64,000 nt of DNA from Streptomyces sp. NBC_01454 (GCF_036227565.1 NZ_CP109460.1:4526001-4590000), one strand, 5' to 3'; numbered from the stretch's first letter, positions 7,675 to 17,433 are shown. The notes: a model not told the origin generated them from the sequence alone. Made by a program: numbers and translations.

Positions 7675-7965
7675 GTGAGTAGCCACCACTTCGCCACGCT
7701 CCGCTACACCGCTCTTCGCATCGGCCTCTTCGTCGTCTCGTTCGCCGTGGTGTGGGGGCTGGCCTACGTCCACATCATTCCGCTGGCCGTCGGCGCGTCC
7801 AACACCGTCTGGCTGCTGCTGCTCTCCATCGTGATCTCCGCGCCGCTCAGCTTCGTGCTGCTGCGCAAGCAGCGCGACGCGATGTCCGAGCAGATCGTCG
7901 CCAAGGTCGACCGCCAGCGCGAGCGGCTCGCGGCCCACGCCGGCCAGGAGGACGGGTCGCTGTAA
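7675..7965 (+). CDS. DUF4229 domain membrane protein
   Basis: A 96-residue protein with two transmembrane segments (about residues 10-33 and 42-64) and a charged cytoplasmic tail (RKQRDAMSEQIVAKVDRQRE). The order of short N-terminus, two helices and helical charged tail fits DUF4229, an actinobacterial family of unknown function. GTG 7675 is preceded by GAGGAGAAGG. A promoter may lie just upstream (TTGACT at 7625, TAGGTT at 7645, but only 14 bp apart). In streptomycetes this gene lies near the menaquinone cluster, but no functional link is shown here. Confidence 0.85.
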   Translation: MSSHHFATLRYTALRIGLFVVSFAVVWGLAYVHIIPLAVGASNTVWLLLLSIVISAPLSFVLLRKQRDAMSEQIVAKVDRQRERLAAHAGQEDGSL

Positions 7966-8008
7966 AGGCCTGGACCTTATGTAAGACGCCTCACAGCCGC
8001 ACCACCAC

Positions 8009-8056
8009 GACAGGCGCCCGCCGCCATGGGCTTTGCTCCATGGCCGGGCGCCTGTC
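8009..8056. terminator. strong hairpin between the DUF4229 gene and the leader-peptide operon
   Basis: GACAGGCGCCCG (8009-8020) pairs perfectly with CGGGCGCCTGTC (8045-8056). A second CCATGG/CCATGG pairing lies inside, and GCGTTTCT follows. It isolates the attenuator locus from upstream transcription. Confidence 0.8.
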
Positions 8057-8109
8057 GCGTTTCTGACGGGTCGTCCGGAGCGCCGGCCCCACGAGAAGTA
8101 AAAGATTTT

Positions 8110-8126
8110 CTTTGAGTTCCTCAAAG
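8110..8126. promoter_or_regulatory. inverted repeat in the leader-peptide promoter region
   Basis: CTTTGA, 5 nt, TCAAAG lies in a locally AT-rich patch just upstream of a TTAATG -10-like sequence at about 8136. It is a candidate operator for the operon. Confidence 0.4.
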
Positions 8127-8193
8127 TTCAAGTGTTAATGTACGTGCCATGAAGACCGCAGCCGCGCCCCCGTCCCCCAGGAGCATTCCGCTC

Positions 8194-8253
8194 GTGGCGC
8201 GCCTGCATGTCGATCTCTGCCGCTGTCTGTCCGCGGCCTGTTGCCGCCGCTGA
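8194..8253 (+). CDS. cysteine-rich leader peptide of an attenuator
   Basis: A 19-residue peptide, MARLHVDLCRCLSAACCRR, from GTG 8194 with AGGAG 10 nt upstream. The stop is TGA at 8251. The core HVDL followed by a run of Cys codons (4 Cys in the last 11 residues) matches the actinobacterial putative-leader-peptide family found before sulfur and cysteine genes, where ribosome stalling at Cys codons controls downstream expression. The frame is open further upstream to ATG 8149, but the ribosome site and the family pattern favour GTG 8194. Three hairpins follow before the transporter start at 8401. The sensing of cysteine is inferred from the codons. Confidence 0.75.
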   Translation: MARLHVDLCRCLSAACCRR

Positions 8254-8260
8254 CTGTTTC

Positions 8261-8325
8261 CTCCGGCGGCCGGAGATCCCCCTCGCCCTCCGGGCGGGAG
8301 GCCCCCTGCTTCGAGCTTTCTCGAA
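8261..8325 (+). promoter_or_regulatory. hairpin cluster between leader peptide and transporter (attenuator)
   Basis: Three stems follow the leader stop codon: CTCCGG/CCGGAG (8261-8275), an imperfect CCTCGCCC/GGGCGGGAGG (8281-8301), and TTCGAG/CTCGAA with a CTTT loop (8310-8325). Alternative pairings among them would allow a stalled or released leader ribosome to change downstream structure. Which form is on or off is not clear. Confidence 0.5.
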
Positions 8326-8400
8326 CCGCTCCGCGGCCGCTCGACCCCCTGGCGCCCCGCGCCGCCTTCCCACGCCTGATCTGTCCCCGGAGTGTGTCCG

Positions 8401-9765
8401 TTGTCCACGTCTGCCGAGACCGCCGAGTCCTCACCGGCGCCCCAGCCCCCCAAGTCCTCCCGCATACCCAAGGTCCCGTTCTGGGCCCAGATCCTGGCCG
8501 GTCTCGTCCTGGGCGTCGTGCTCGGCGGGATCGCCAAGAACGGTGACCTCGGCTGGCTCACCGCCACGCTGCAGCACCTCGGCGACCTCTTCGTCCAGCT
8601 GCTGAAGCTGGCCGTGGCGCCGCTGGTCTTCTTCGCGATCCTGGTGTCGATCACCAATCTGCGCCAGGTCAACAACGCCGCCCGGCTCGCCACCCGCACC
8701 CTGCTGTGGTTCATGGTCACCTCGCTGATCGCGGTCGCGATCGGCCTGGCGATCGGCCTGCTCACCCACCCCGGCGCGGGCACCGGCCTGACCCCCAAGG
8801 ACGGCAAGCTCCCCGATCACGCGGGCTCCTGGATCGACTTCCTGACCGGCATCGTCCCCACCGACATCATCACGCCGTTCACCGAGCTGAACGTCCTGCA
8901 GATCGTCTTCATGGCGGCCGTCGCCGGGATCGCGGCCCTCCAGCTCGGCGAGAAGGCCGAGCCGGTCCTCACGATCAGCCGCTCGGTCCTCGAACTGCTG
9001 CAGAAGGCCCTGTGGTGGGTCATCCGCCTCGCCCCGCTCGGCACCGTCGGCCTCATCGGCAACGCCATCGCGACCTACGGCTGGAACCTGATCGGCAAGT
9101 ACGCGACCTTCACCGTCGACATCTACGTCGGCTGCGCGCTCGTGCTCTTCGGCGTCTACCCGCTGCTGCTGTCGACCGTCGCCAAGGTCAACCCGCTGCA
9201 GTTCTTCCGCGGCGCCTGGCCGGCCATCCAGCTGGCCTTCGTCTCCCGCTCGTCGGTCGGCACCATGCCGGTCACCCAGCAGGTCACCGAGCGCCTCGGG
9301 GTGCCGCGCGAGTACGCCTCCTTCGCGGTGCCGTTCGGCTCGACGACCAAGATGGACGGCTGCGCCTCGATCTACCCGGCGATCGCCGCGATCTTCATCG
9401 CCCAGATCTTCGACGTCCACCTGGGCATCGGCGACTACCTCCTGATCGTCTTCGTCTCCGTCATCGGCTCCGCCGCCACCGCCGGACTGACCGGCGCGAC
9501 GGTCATGCTGACGCTGACCCTCTCCACGCTGGGCCTGCCCCTGGAGGGCGTCGGTCTGCTGATGGCCATCGACCCGATCCTGGACATGATGCGTACGGCC
9601 ACCAACGTGGCCGGTCAGTCGGTCATCCCGATCCTGGTCTCCGCCAGGGAGAAGATCCTGGACCGCGACGCGTACCGGGGCGCCACGAGCATCACGCCGC
9701 CGGCGGCCGACGCCGTGCGCACGGAACAGACGGCGCCGGTCGCGGACCCGGTGGCCGCCGCATAG
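8401..9765 (+). CDS. DAACS-family cation symporter, possible cystine/sulfur importer
   Basis: A 454-residue secondary transporter of the dicarboxylate/amino acid:cation symporter family, with about eight helices. Conserved core parts are visible: the serine-rich hairpin SRSSVGTMPVTQQ (about 282), FGSTTKMDGCASIYP (about 312) and the last-helix motif MAIDPILDMMRTATNVAGQS. Family members carry glutamate, aspartate, C4-dicarboxylates, or cystine (TcyP type). The usual NMDGT is KMDGC here, so substrate differs from glutamate carriers. The cysteine leader peptide and hairpins upstream suggest cystine or another sulfur source. TTG 8401 is chosen because CCGGAG lies 8 nt upstream; GTG 8392 overlaps that ribosome site. 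A strong terminator follows. Confidence 0.85.
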   Translation: MSTSAETAESSPAPQPPKSSRIPKVPFWAQILAGLVLGVVLGGIAKNGDLGWLTATLQHLGDLFVQLLKLAVAPLVFFAILVSITNLRQVNNAARLATRTLLWFMVTSLIAVAIGLAIGLLTHPGAGTGLTPKDGKLPDHAGSWIDFLTGIVPTDIITPFTELNVLQIVFMAAVAGIAALQLGEKAEPVLTISRSVLELLQKALWWVIRLAPLGTVGLIGNAIATYGWNLIGKYATFTVDIYVGCALVLFGVYPLLLSTVAKVNPLQFFRGAWPAIQLAFVSRSSVGTMPVTQQVTERLGVPREYASFAVPFGSTTKMDGCASIYPAIAAIFIAQIFDVHLGIGDYLLIVFVSVIGSAATAGLTGATVMLTLTLSTLGLPLEGVGLLMAIDPILDMMRTATNVAGQSVIPILVSAREKILDRDAYRGATSITPPAADAVRTEQTAPVADPVAAA

Positions 9766-9841
9766 CGCCACGGGTCACGACGCGCGGCCCGCGGGCCGTT
9801 GGCCGGCGCCGCTTTCGGCGGCCGGCCCGAGGAGAGAGCGC

Positions 9842-9870
9842 GGTGCCCCGGCCTTGGCGGCCGGGGCACC
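9842..9870 (+). terminator. terminator after the DAACS transporter
   Basis: GGTGCCCCGGCC (9842-9853) and GGCCGGGGCACC (9859-9870) form a perfect 12-bp stem with a 5-nt loop. Confidence 0.75.
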
Positions 9871-9900
9871 GTCGTGGTCGGCCGGTGCACGCCGCGCTCC

Positions 9901-10904
<1,004 letters not shown>

Positions 10905-10931
10905 AGGGGCGGGGATGGAGGGACATTCAGG

Positions 10932-11636
10932 GTGGAAGCTGTGAAGAGCAAGAGGGTGCCGCGCGCGGTCCGGGAGCAGCAGATGCTGGACGCCGCGGTG
11001 CTGACGTTCGCACGGCGTGGATATCGGGCGGCCTCGATGGATGAGATCGCCGAGCTGGCCGGGGTGTCCAAGCCGCTGGTCTATCTGTACCTGAATTCGA
11101 AGGACGACCTGTTCAGCACGGTGATCCGGCGTGAGTCGGAGTCGCTGGTGGCGGCGGTGCGGGCGGCCGTCGAGCCGGGGGAGAGCGCCGACCGGAAGCT
11201 GTGGAACGGCCTGCGGGGATTCTTCGCGTACACCGCCGAGCATCCGGACGGCTGGGCCGTACTTCATCAGCAGGCTCGCACGCACGGCGAGCCGTTCGCC
11301 CGCGAAGTCGCCGTCGTGCGGGGGGAGATCGTCGCATTCGTCACGGAGTTGCTGGGTGCAGCCGCAAAGGAGGCGGGCTGCGTCGGCGAGCTGGCCGAAC
11401 GGGAGGTGGCCGGGCTCGCCCATGCCCTGGTCGGCGCGGCCGAGTCGCTTGCCGAGTGGGCCAACTGCCGTCCGGACGACGGTATTTCGGGGGAGCGGGC
11501 GCATCCGTCGGCGAAGGACAGCGCGGCCACGATGATGAACGTCGTCTGGGCGGGCCTCGGCCGGATGATGGGCGGCGAGCGGTGGGCGCCGGGCGAACTC
11601 GCGGGCCAGGGGAGCAGGTCCGGCGTCGGGGGGTGA
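10932..11636 (+). CDS. TetR/AcrR family transcriptional regulator
   Basis: A 234-residue regulator. The N-terminal helix-turn-helix occupies about residues 15-60 (MLDAAVLTFARRGYRAASMD, then EIAELAGVSKPLVYLYLNSK). The remainder is an all-helical ligand domain without recognisable ligand motifs. GTG 10932 is preceded by GGAGG 10 nt upstream; GTG 10941 is an alternative. The palindrome at 10885-10904 suggests autoregulation. A matching GTAA-NN-TTAC site lies at 11789-11798 before the acyl-CoA ligase gene, so that gene is a likely target and an acyl-CoA a plausible ligand. Both points are inference. The divergent hydrolase it may once have controlled is broken. Confidence 0.9.
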   Translation: MEAVKSKRVPRAVREQQMLDAAVLTFARRGYRAASMDEIAELAGVSKPLVYLYLNSKDDLFSTVIRRESESLVAAVRAAVEPGESADRKLWNGLRGFFAYTAEHPDGWAVLHQQARTHGEPFAREVAVVRGEIVAFVTELLGAAAKEAGCVGELAEREVAGLAHALVGAAESLAEWANCRPDDGISGERAHPSAKDSAATMMNVVWAGLGRMMGGERWAPGELAGQGSRSGVGG

Positions 11637-11642
11637 CGTGGC

Positions 11643-11674
11643 GCGGTGCGCGGCGGCCGGTGGTACGCCGCGCA
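11643..11674 (+). terminator. terminator after the TetR gene
   Basis: GGTGCGCGGCG (11643-11653) pairs perfectly with CGCCGCGCACC (11664-11674), 7 bp after the TetR stop. Confidence 0.7.
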
Positions 11675-11788
11675 CCGGGGGGAGGGGTGCGCCGCTCGTG
11701 ACCTGGACCCGTGGCCCGTGGGGTGAATTGGTGAAGGTGTCGCACGGCCATTGGCCGGCTCCCGCTCCTCACATAAGTTGACCTCTAC

Positions 11789-11798
11789 GTAAGGTTAC
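11789..11798. promoter_or_regulatory. GTAA-NN-TTAC palindrome upstream of the acyl-CoA ligase
   Basis: GTAAGGTTAC differs by one base from GTAAAGTTAC in front of the neighbouring TetR gene. It lies just downstream of a TTGACC hexamer, in a position to block transcription. Confidence 0.45.
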
Positions 11799-12189
11799 CG
11801 TCGGGTCAGGAGCTGGGTCGCAGATGAGTGCCACGGGTGCCCTCGCCGGGAGCGAGCCGTCCGCCGGCGGCTCTTCCCGCCGTCGCCCTGCGATCACAAC
11901 TCCCCTGGTCCGGTGTGGAGTTCGGGCTGTCGGAGGCCGACGGCCCGATGGCGTCGGGTAGTTCGATGCTGAGGACGGGCGGGCCCCGGGGGTTGGCTGC
12001 CGTTGCTGCGGCCGCGGCTACGGCTGCTGCCCGTCGAGGGTTACCGGGCGTCGCCGCCGGCCTCGTGCTGCGCCGCGCTCAGGTACACCGGCCCCGCCCC
12101 CAGGGGCGCGCGGCCCCCACGCGGCACTCACCACGGCATTGCCGCGCCCCACCCTCCCCGCACTCCACAGGCGAAACGAGGAGCCGCTC

Positions 12190-14139
12190 GTGTTCCACCA
12201 GGACAGTGCAGCCACCGGGTCACCCGCCGAAGGAACCCCCGCCGACCCGGCCGACGCCCCCGCCCGCACCGTGACAGAGCCGCAGAAAACCCTGGTCAAC
12301 GGCGCGGTCCGGGAGGTCTACGTCCCCCCGCTGGTCCCGCCCGTCCGCAGTGGCTCGCTCGGGGACCTCCCCTTCACCAATGCCGCCGAGGCCCCCGCCG
12401 AGGTCGTGCTGGCCCGCAAACAACCCAGCGGCAGCTGGCGTGACATCACCGCAGCGGAGTTCGCCGTCGAGGTCCGCGCCGTCGCCAAGGGCCTGCTTGC
12501 GCACGGTCTGCGCCCCGGCGACCGGCTCGCGATCATGGCGCGTACGACCTATGAGTGGACCCTCGTCGACTTCGCCGCCTGGGCGGCCGGTCTGGTCACC
12601 GTCCCGCTCTACCCCACCTCCTCCGCCCACCAGGCGCAGTGGATCCTGCACGACTCCGGCGCCCGGGCCTGCGTCGTGGAGAACGTCGAAGAGGCCCGCC
12701 TGATCAGCGGTCTGCGCGGCGAACTGCCCGCTCTGGACCACCTCTGGCAGTTCAACACCGGCGCCGTCTCCCAGCTCGTCGCCGCCGGCCGTGACCTGCC
12801 GGACGAGGCGGTCGACCAATGCCGTGCCGCCACCGGCCCGTACGCCCTCGCCACCCTCATCTACACCTCCGGCACCACCGGACAGCCCAAGGGCTGCGCC
12901 CTCACCCACGCCAACTTCTTCGCCGAGGTCGACAACGCCGTCGAGCTGCTGCACCCGGTCTTCACCTCGGTCAGCGAGGAGCCCGCCGCCACCCTCCTCT
13001 TCCTCCCGCTCTCCCATGTCTTCGGGCGCATGGTCGCCGTCGGCTGTCTGCGCGCCCGCGTCCGCCTCGGCCACGCCCCCAGCATCCAGACCGACGAGCT
13101 GCTCGCCGACCTGGCCGGCTTCCGGCCGACGTTCCTGCTGGCCATCCCGTACGTCCTGGAGAAGGTCTTCAACACCGGCCGGGCCGCCGCGGAGAAGAGG
13201 GGCAAGGCCGCCTCCTTCGACCGCGCGGCCCGCGTCGCCCGCTCCTACGGCGAGGCGGTCGAGGCCAGGGAACACGGGACGGGCCCCGGCCCCGGCGCCG
13301 CCCTCAAAGCCGCCCGCAAGCTCTACGACCCGCTCGTCTACCGCCGCATCCGCGCCGCCCTCGGCGGCAAGGTCCGCCACGTCCTCTGCGGCGGTTCCCC
13401 CCTCGGCCACCGCCTCGCCGCCTTCTACACCGGTGCCGGCATCGAGATCTTCGAGGGCTACGGCCTGACGGAGACCACGGCCGCCACCACGCTCACGCCC
13501 CCGCTCCGCCCCCGCATCGGCACGGTCGGCTGGCCGCTCCCCGGCAGTGCGGTGCGCATCGCCGACGACGGCGAGATCCTGATCCACGGCGGACACGTCT
13601 TCTCCGGCTACTGGGATGCCGCCCTCGGCGCGGCCCGTCCCGTCACCGACCGCGGCTGGTTCGCCACCGGTGACCTCGGGTCCCTCGACGCGGACGGCTA
13701 CCTCACCATCACCGGCCGCAAGAAGGAGATCATCGTGACCACGGGCGGCAAGAACGTCGCCCCCGCGCCGCTGGAGGACCGCCTCCGCTCCCATCCGCTC
13801 GTCGGCCAGTGCATGGTCGTCGGCGACCACCGCCCCTACATCACCGCCCTGCTCACCCTGGATCCGGACGGCCTCGCCCACTGGTGCCAGATGCACAAGA
13901 AGCAGAGCGTGCCGTATGAGCAACTGCTCCGTGACGCGCACCTGCTCGACGATCTCCAGCGCGCGGTGGACGATGCCAACGAACTGGTCTCCCGCGCCGA
14001 ATCCATCCGCCGCTTCGCCGTCCTCCCGGTGGATTTCACCCCGGAAGGCGGGCATCTCACCCCGTCCCTGAAGCTCCGCCGTGGCGCCGTCTCCCGTGAT
14101 TTCGCCAAAGACATAGCCAGCCTTTACGAAAGCGGGTGA
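12190..14139 (+). CDS. long-chain fatty acid--CoA ligase (FadD15-like AMP-binding enzyme)
   Basis: A 649-residue AMP-forming acyl-CoA synthetase. The ATP/AMP motif YTSGTTGQPKGCALTHANF starts at residue 225. The second core motif GYGLTETTA is near 424, and the C-terminal hinge/lysine region GRKKEIIVTTGGKNVAP near 511. The length and the C-terminal region after the hinge match the long-chain FadD15 group. The product activates fatty acids for beta-oxidation or lipid synthesis in the cytosol. GTG 12190 is used because GAGGAG lies 6 nt upstream; an in-frame ATG at 12139 lacks a site. It is likely controlled by the adjacent TetR protein through the shared palindrome. Confidence 0.9.
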   Translation: MFHQDSAATGSPAEGTPADPADAPARTVTEPQKTLVNGAVREVYVPPLVPPVRSGSLGDLPFTNAAEAPAEVVLARKQPSGSWRDITAAEFAVEVRAVAKGLLAHGLRPGDRLAIMARTTYEWTLVDFAAWAAGLVTVPLYPTSSAHQAQWILHDSGARACVVENVEEARLISGLRGELPALDHLWQFNTGAVSQLVAAGRDLPDEAVDQCRAATGPYALATLIYTSGTTGQPKGCALTHANFFAEVDNAVELLHPVFTSVSEEPAATLLFLPLSHVFGRMVAVGCLRARVRLGHAPSIQTDELLADLAGFRPTFLLAIPYVLEKVFNTGRAAAEKRGKAASFDRAARVARSYGEAVEAREHGTGPGPGAALKAARKLYDPLVYRRIRAALGGKVRHVLCGGSPLGHRLAAFYTGAGIEIFEGYGLTETTAATTLTPPLRPRIGTVGWPLPGSAVRIADDGEILIHGGHVFSGYWDAALGAARPVTDRGWFATGDLGSLDADGYLTITGRKKEIIVTTGGKNVAPAPLEDRLRSHPLVGQCMVVGDHRPYITALLTLDPDGLAHWCQMHKKQSVPYEQLLRDAHLLDDLQRAVDDANELVSRAESIRRFAVLPVDFTPEGGHLTPSLKLRRGAVSRDFAKDIASLYESG

Positions 14140-14179
14140 CCCCGCTCTGGAGCCCTCGCTCGCGACGCGTCAAACTGGA

Positions 14180-14216
14180 ACCCCGTGTCACCTCTGTGGG
14201 GGAGGTGGCACGGGGT
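14180..14216 (+). terminator. terminator after the acyl-CoA ligase
   Basis: ACCCCGTGTCACCTC pairs with GAGGTGGCACGGGGT (one G-U pair), with a short loop. It lies 41 bp after the stop codon. Confidence 0.75.
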
Positions 14217-14267
14217 CTGACGTGCGGTATCGCCGCTCTCGGCGGGTCGCGCCCGCGGCGGCCCCGC

Positions 14268-14579
14268 TCACCGGGGCGGCAGCGCGACCGCCGTCTGCAT
14301 GTCGCAGGAATTGCACCAGAACGCCCAGCCGTTGGCGTCGACGGACCGCGAGCCGCAGGCCAGGCACGGGTCGCCGACGAAGCTCGCCGTCACCCAGGCC
14401 CCGGCCGTCGCCGCCCGGCGCCCCGCCGCGGCGCACTCCTCGGCGTAGCACGGAATGCACAGTCCGCCCTGCTGGCCGGGCAGCTTCATCGAACGTATCC
14501 CGCAGGTCGAGCACGGCAGCCGGCCGACGTACTGCGCGTCCAGGCCGACCGGCTTGCCGTTCCTTCCCAAGGTCGTCAT
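14268..14579 (-). CDS. small cysteine-rich, zinc-ribbon-like protein
   Basis: A 103-residue protein with ten cysteines, mainly in repeated pairs: CSTCG, CIPCYAEEC, CLACGS and CNSC. This spacing predicts one or two zinc ribbons. No named family is recognised. A short N-terminal segment (MTTLGRNGKPVGLDAQYVGR) precedes the first knuckle. ATG 14579 has a GGAGGC ribosome site. It follows the even smaller cysteine protein at 14596-14733 by 16 bp in the same direction, so the two form a small operon. A role in RNA/protein binding or metal handling is possible; nothing in the window decides it. Confidence 0.75.
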   Translation of the reverse strand: MTTLGRNGKPVGLDAQYVGRLPCSTCGIRSMKLPGQQGGLCIPCYAEECAAAGRRAATAGAWVTASFVGDPCLACGSRSVDANGWAFWCNSCDMQTAVALPPR

Positions 14580-14595
14580 GTCGCCTCCGCCTCCC

Positions 14596-14733
14596 CTAGG
14601 CCAGGACGGTGCCGGTGCCGCCGCAACCGGAGCACTGCGTCGTGACCTGGTCGCCGGCAGGCGTCTCCCAGTCCACGGTGCCTCTGCCGCCACAGTCGGG
14701 ACAGGTCTTCTGTGGGGGCAACTGCTCGCTCAT
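14596..14733 (-). CDS. 45-residue CxxCxGxG (DnaJ zinc-finger-like) protein
   Basis: A short frame from ATG 14733 to TAG at 14596-14598. It contains two CxxCxGxG-type repeats, CPDCGGRGTV and CSGCGGTGTV, separated by about 18 residues. This is the arrangement of one zinc site of the DnaJ central domain, here as a stand-alone peptide. Such mini-proteins are widespread in Streptomyces and are of unknown function. It lies directly upstream of the zinc-ribbon-like gene at 14268-14579 and shares its direction. The strict repeat pattern makes a chance frame unlikely. Confidence 0.75.
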   Translation of the reverse strand: MSEQLPPQKTCPDCGGRGTVDWETPAGDQVTTQCSGCGGTGTVLA

Positions 14734-15580
14734 TCTGCCCACGGTATGCCGCGCCATGTTCCGATGTGACCACTTTCCGTGATCACTTCGTCATCGGCAG
14801 CAACTTCTTTGTGCCGGTGCGGACTTACGCCGAAATGTGCCGGCCGGCGCGCCCGCTCGGCAGGCGCGCAGGGGGGCCGAGAGCACGGCTCGCCGGCCGG
14901 CCGTAAAGGGCTGTGCCGGCTGCTCCGCGCGGGCACGGGTGACTTGCTTCCCCGCGTGGGTGGGCCGGTGCGTTCCGTGCCGCCATTGGTGCGGTGCCCG
15001 GCGCGGCGCCGCGAAGAATTCCGGCCGTCGCGCGGGGTGAGTTAGGTGACCGAATTCCGCCGAGTGCGGAGCCGAGAGGGCGCGCCTTGCCCGGGAAGCA
15101 TTGACTTACCCCGCCATCGCTCGCACCACTGCGCGCCCGCCGCGGTCCATCGGGCCCGGACTCACGCCGGAAGTCCGCGGGTGCGGCAGCCTTACGGCCA
15201 CCGCAGGAGTGCCGAATACGACGGCATTCCCGCCCTTTCCTCTGCTTCCCTCCGCTGCGGATACGCGCCTCTACGGATTCACGGCGATGGCCGCGGATTC
15301 CCGCGAGCCGGGCAGCCGGCCCGACAACTGGCGCGATAGCGACACGTTCCCCCTGGAATGCGCGCCCGGTCGCGCATCGTTCCGGCCGTCGCCGCCACCG
15401 CGCTCGCCACCTCGGCGGATCCCTTGTCGCTCACGGTTGTCGCTCACGGTTGTTGCTCGCGGTACTTTCTCGCGGCTTTCCGCTGCGTGAGTGCCGGGGC
15501 GCGGGTGTTTGTGCGCGCTTCACCGGTGTCCGGCGCGATCCGGTTTCTTTGTGACCAAACGAAAGCGCCGGCCGGAGGGC

Positions 15581-15608
15581 GAGAGCTGGAGGGTGAGAGC
15601 TGGAGGGT
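15581..15608 (+). repeat. tandem duplication of a 14-bp unit
   Basis: GAGAGCTGGAGGGT is present twice in a row (15581-15594, 15595-15608) in the gene-poor region. A second duplication of TCGCTCACGGTTG lies about 150 bp to the left. Confidence 0.8.
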
Positions 15609-15871
15609 GATGGCCTGAACGGTTCTTCTCGAACGGCGGGAACTTCACGGCCGCGGGCCGGGTGCGGCCGGGCGTCGCATGCGGGGCATGCCTGCGCAGT
15701 GAGGTAGCGGCCGGAACTCCGCGGGCTCCCGTGCCGTCGGGCGGCGGGCGTCCGACGCGGCGCGCATTGCCGGTGGAATTCCGCAATGCCCCGTGCGGAC
15801 GGGTGTGTCATGTGCCGGACGAGAAGAATTCATGCAATGGCCATTCATGTCGCGCCGGCAGGCAAAAGGCA

Positions 15872-15910
15872 GGAGCCCCACTCGCCACCGAAATGGCGGA
15901 GCGGGGCTCC
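15872..15910 (-). terminator. Rho-independent-type terminator of the cold-shock gene
   Basis: GGAGCCCC (15872-15879) pairs with GGGGCTCC (15903-15910), with an inner CGCCA/TGGCG pairing. On the minus strand the stem is followed by CCTGCCTTTTG, a short T-run. Confidence 0.8.
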
Positions 15911-15956
15911 TTGGGTACTGCTGGAAACGACCTGGAAAAATTCCGGGCCGGGCAAC

Positions 15957-16160
15957 TTAGACCGGCGTGACGTTCTCCGCCTGCGGACCCTTCGGGCCCT
16001 GCGTGACGTCGAAGTTCACCTGCTGGTTCTCCTCCAGGGAGCGGAAGCCAGAGGCGTTGATCGCCGAGTAGTGGACGAAGACATCCGGGCCGCCGCCGTC
16101 CTGGGCGATGAAGCCGAAGCCCTTTTCAGCGTTGAACCACTTGACGGTTCCGGTAGCCAT
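15957..16160 (-). CDS. cold-shock domain protein (CspA family)
   Basis: A 67-residue single cold-shock domain. The start [20 protein letters not shown] contains RNP1 (KGFGFI), and RNP2 appears as VFVHYS. It binds single-stranded RNA and DNA and acts as an RNA chaperone; Streptomyces carries several paralogues. ATG 16160 gives the canonical N-terminus, with AAGGAGGG just upstream; an in-frame ATG at 16205 would add a non-homologous extension. The transcript appears to have a leader of about 120 nt with a strong hairpin (16224-16254), as is common for cold-inducible csp genes. A terminator follows. It is divergent from mqnA. Confidence 0.95.
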   Translation of the reverse strand: MATGTVKWFNAEKGFGFIAQDGGGPDVFVHYSAINASGFRSLEENQQVNFDVTQGPKGPQAENVTPV

Positions 16161-16223
16161 AAGCCCTCCTTGGGCCAAAGGGTTGCCCTGCTCCAGAACC
16201 TGCAAAGAAGTCTGAAACTACAA

Positions 16224-16254
16224 GAGCCTGCGGGGTCACATGCTCCGCAGGCTC
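16224..16254 (-). promoter_or_regulatory. hairpin in the cold-shock mRNA leader
   Basis: GAGCCTGCGG (16224-16233) and CCGCAGGCTC (16245-16254) form a perfect 10-bp stem with an 11-nt loop. On the minus strand it is followed by TTGTAGTTTCAG, so it could act as a terminator-like attenuator or a temperature-sensitive structure 64 nt before the start codon. Confidence 0.55.
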
Positions 16255-16290
16255 TGTACTGCAAGGGAAACCAAACTGCAACTTGCGCTG

Positions 16291-16296
16291 AGCTTA
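16291..16296 (-). promoter_or_regulatory. -10-like box of the cold-shock gene
   Basis: On the minus strand this reads TAAGCT. It would place the mRNA start near 16284, giving a leader of roughly 120 nt. Confidence 0.4.
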
Positions 16297-16397
16297 GCAT
16301 GGTGCGCTCGCGAGGCGGAAGAGCCAAAGATCACGTTTAACCGACCGCACTAACGTCCATATGCCGACCCGCCGCGCTGCCCCGAGCGGCACAGGTC

Positions 16398-17309
<912 letters not shown>

Positions 17310-17433
17310 CCGGCCGGTGGCGGACGGGCGGGCCGAGCCGGTGGCCCGCGGGCATCGACGCCGGGCGGTCCGGTGGTACCGGGCGGGGGCACGGCGGCCC
17401 CGGTCCGGTGGCGTCCCCCGGGGTAACGGGATT

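Larger units (their letters stand above)
11637..12189 (+). other. 553-bp intergenic region before the acyl-CoA ligase
   Basis: It holds a terminator at 11643-11674, then an AT-richer promoter-like patch (TTGACC at 11778 and GTAAGGTTAC at 11789-11798). After that a 45-codon frame runs from ATG 11824 to TAG 11961, with AGGAG 11 nt upstream. That frame has no recognisable domain and may be a spurious or upstream ORF. The rest, 11962-12189, looks non-coding. Confidence 0.6.
14734..15956. other. 1.2-kb gene-poor region
   Basis: No frame here shows a recognisable protein, a good ribosome site and typical codon bias together; the frames at 15046-15339 and 15101-15490 are Pro/Arg-rich and unlike proteins. 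It contains two short tandem duplications (15427-15452 and 15581-15608) and the cold-shock gene terminator at its right end. Local composition is less GC-extreme than the genes around it. It may be decayed sequence or hold an unrecognised RNA. Confidence 0.55.

Noticed and set aside
8149..8193. ATG 8149 as the start of the leader peptide
   Set aside because: The GTG at 8194 has an AGGAG site and gives the conserved short leader; the upstream part is Pro/Ala-rich and unlike the family.
15101..15490. 129-codon plus-strand frame in the gene-poor region
   Set aside because: Composition unlike Streptomyces proteins, no ribosome site, no recognisable domain.
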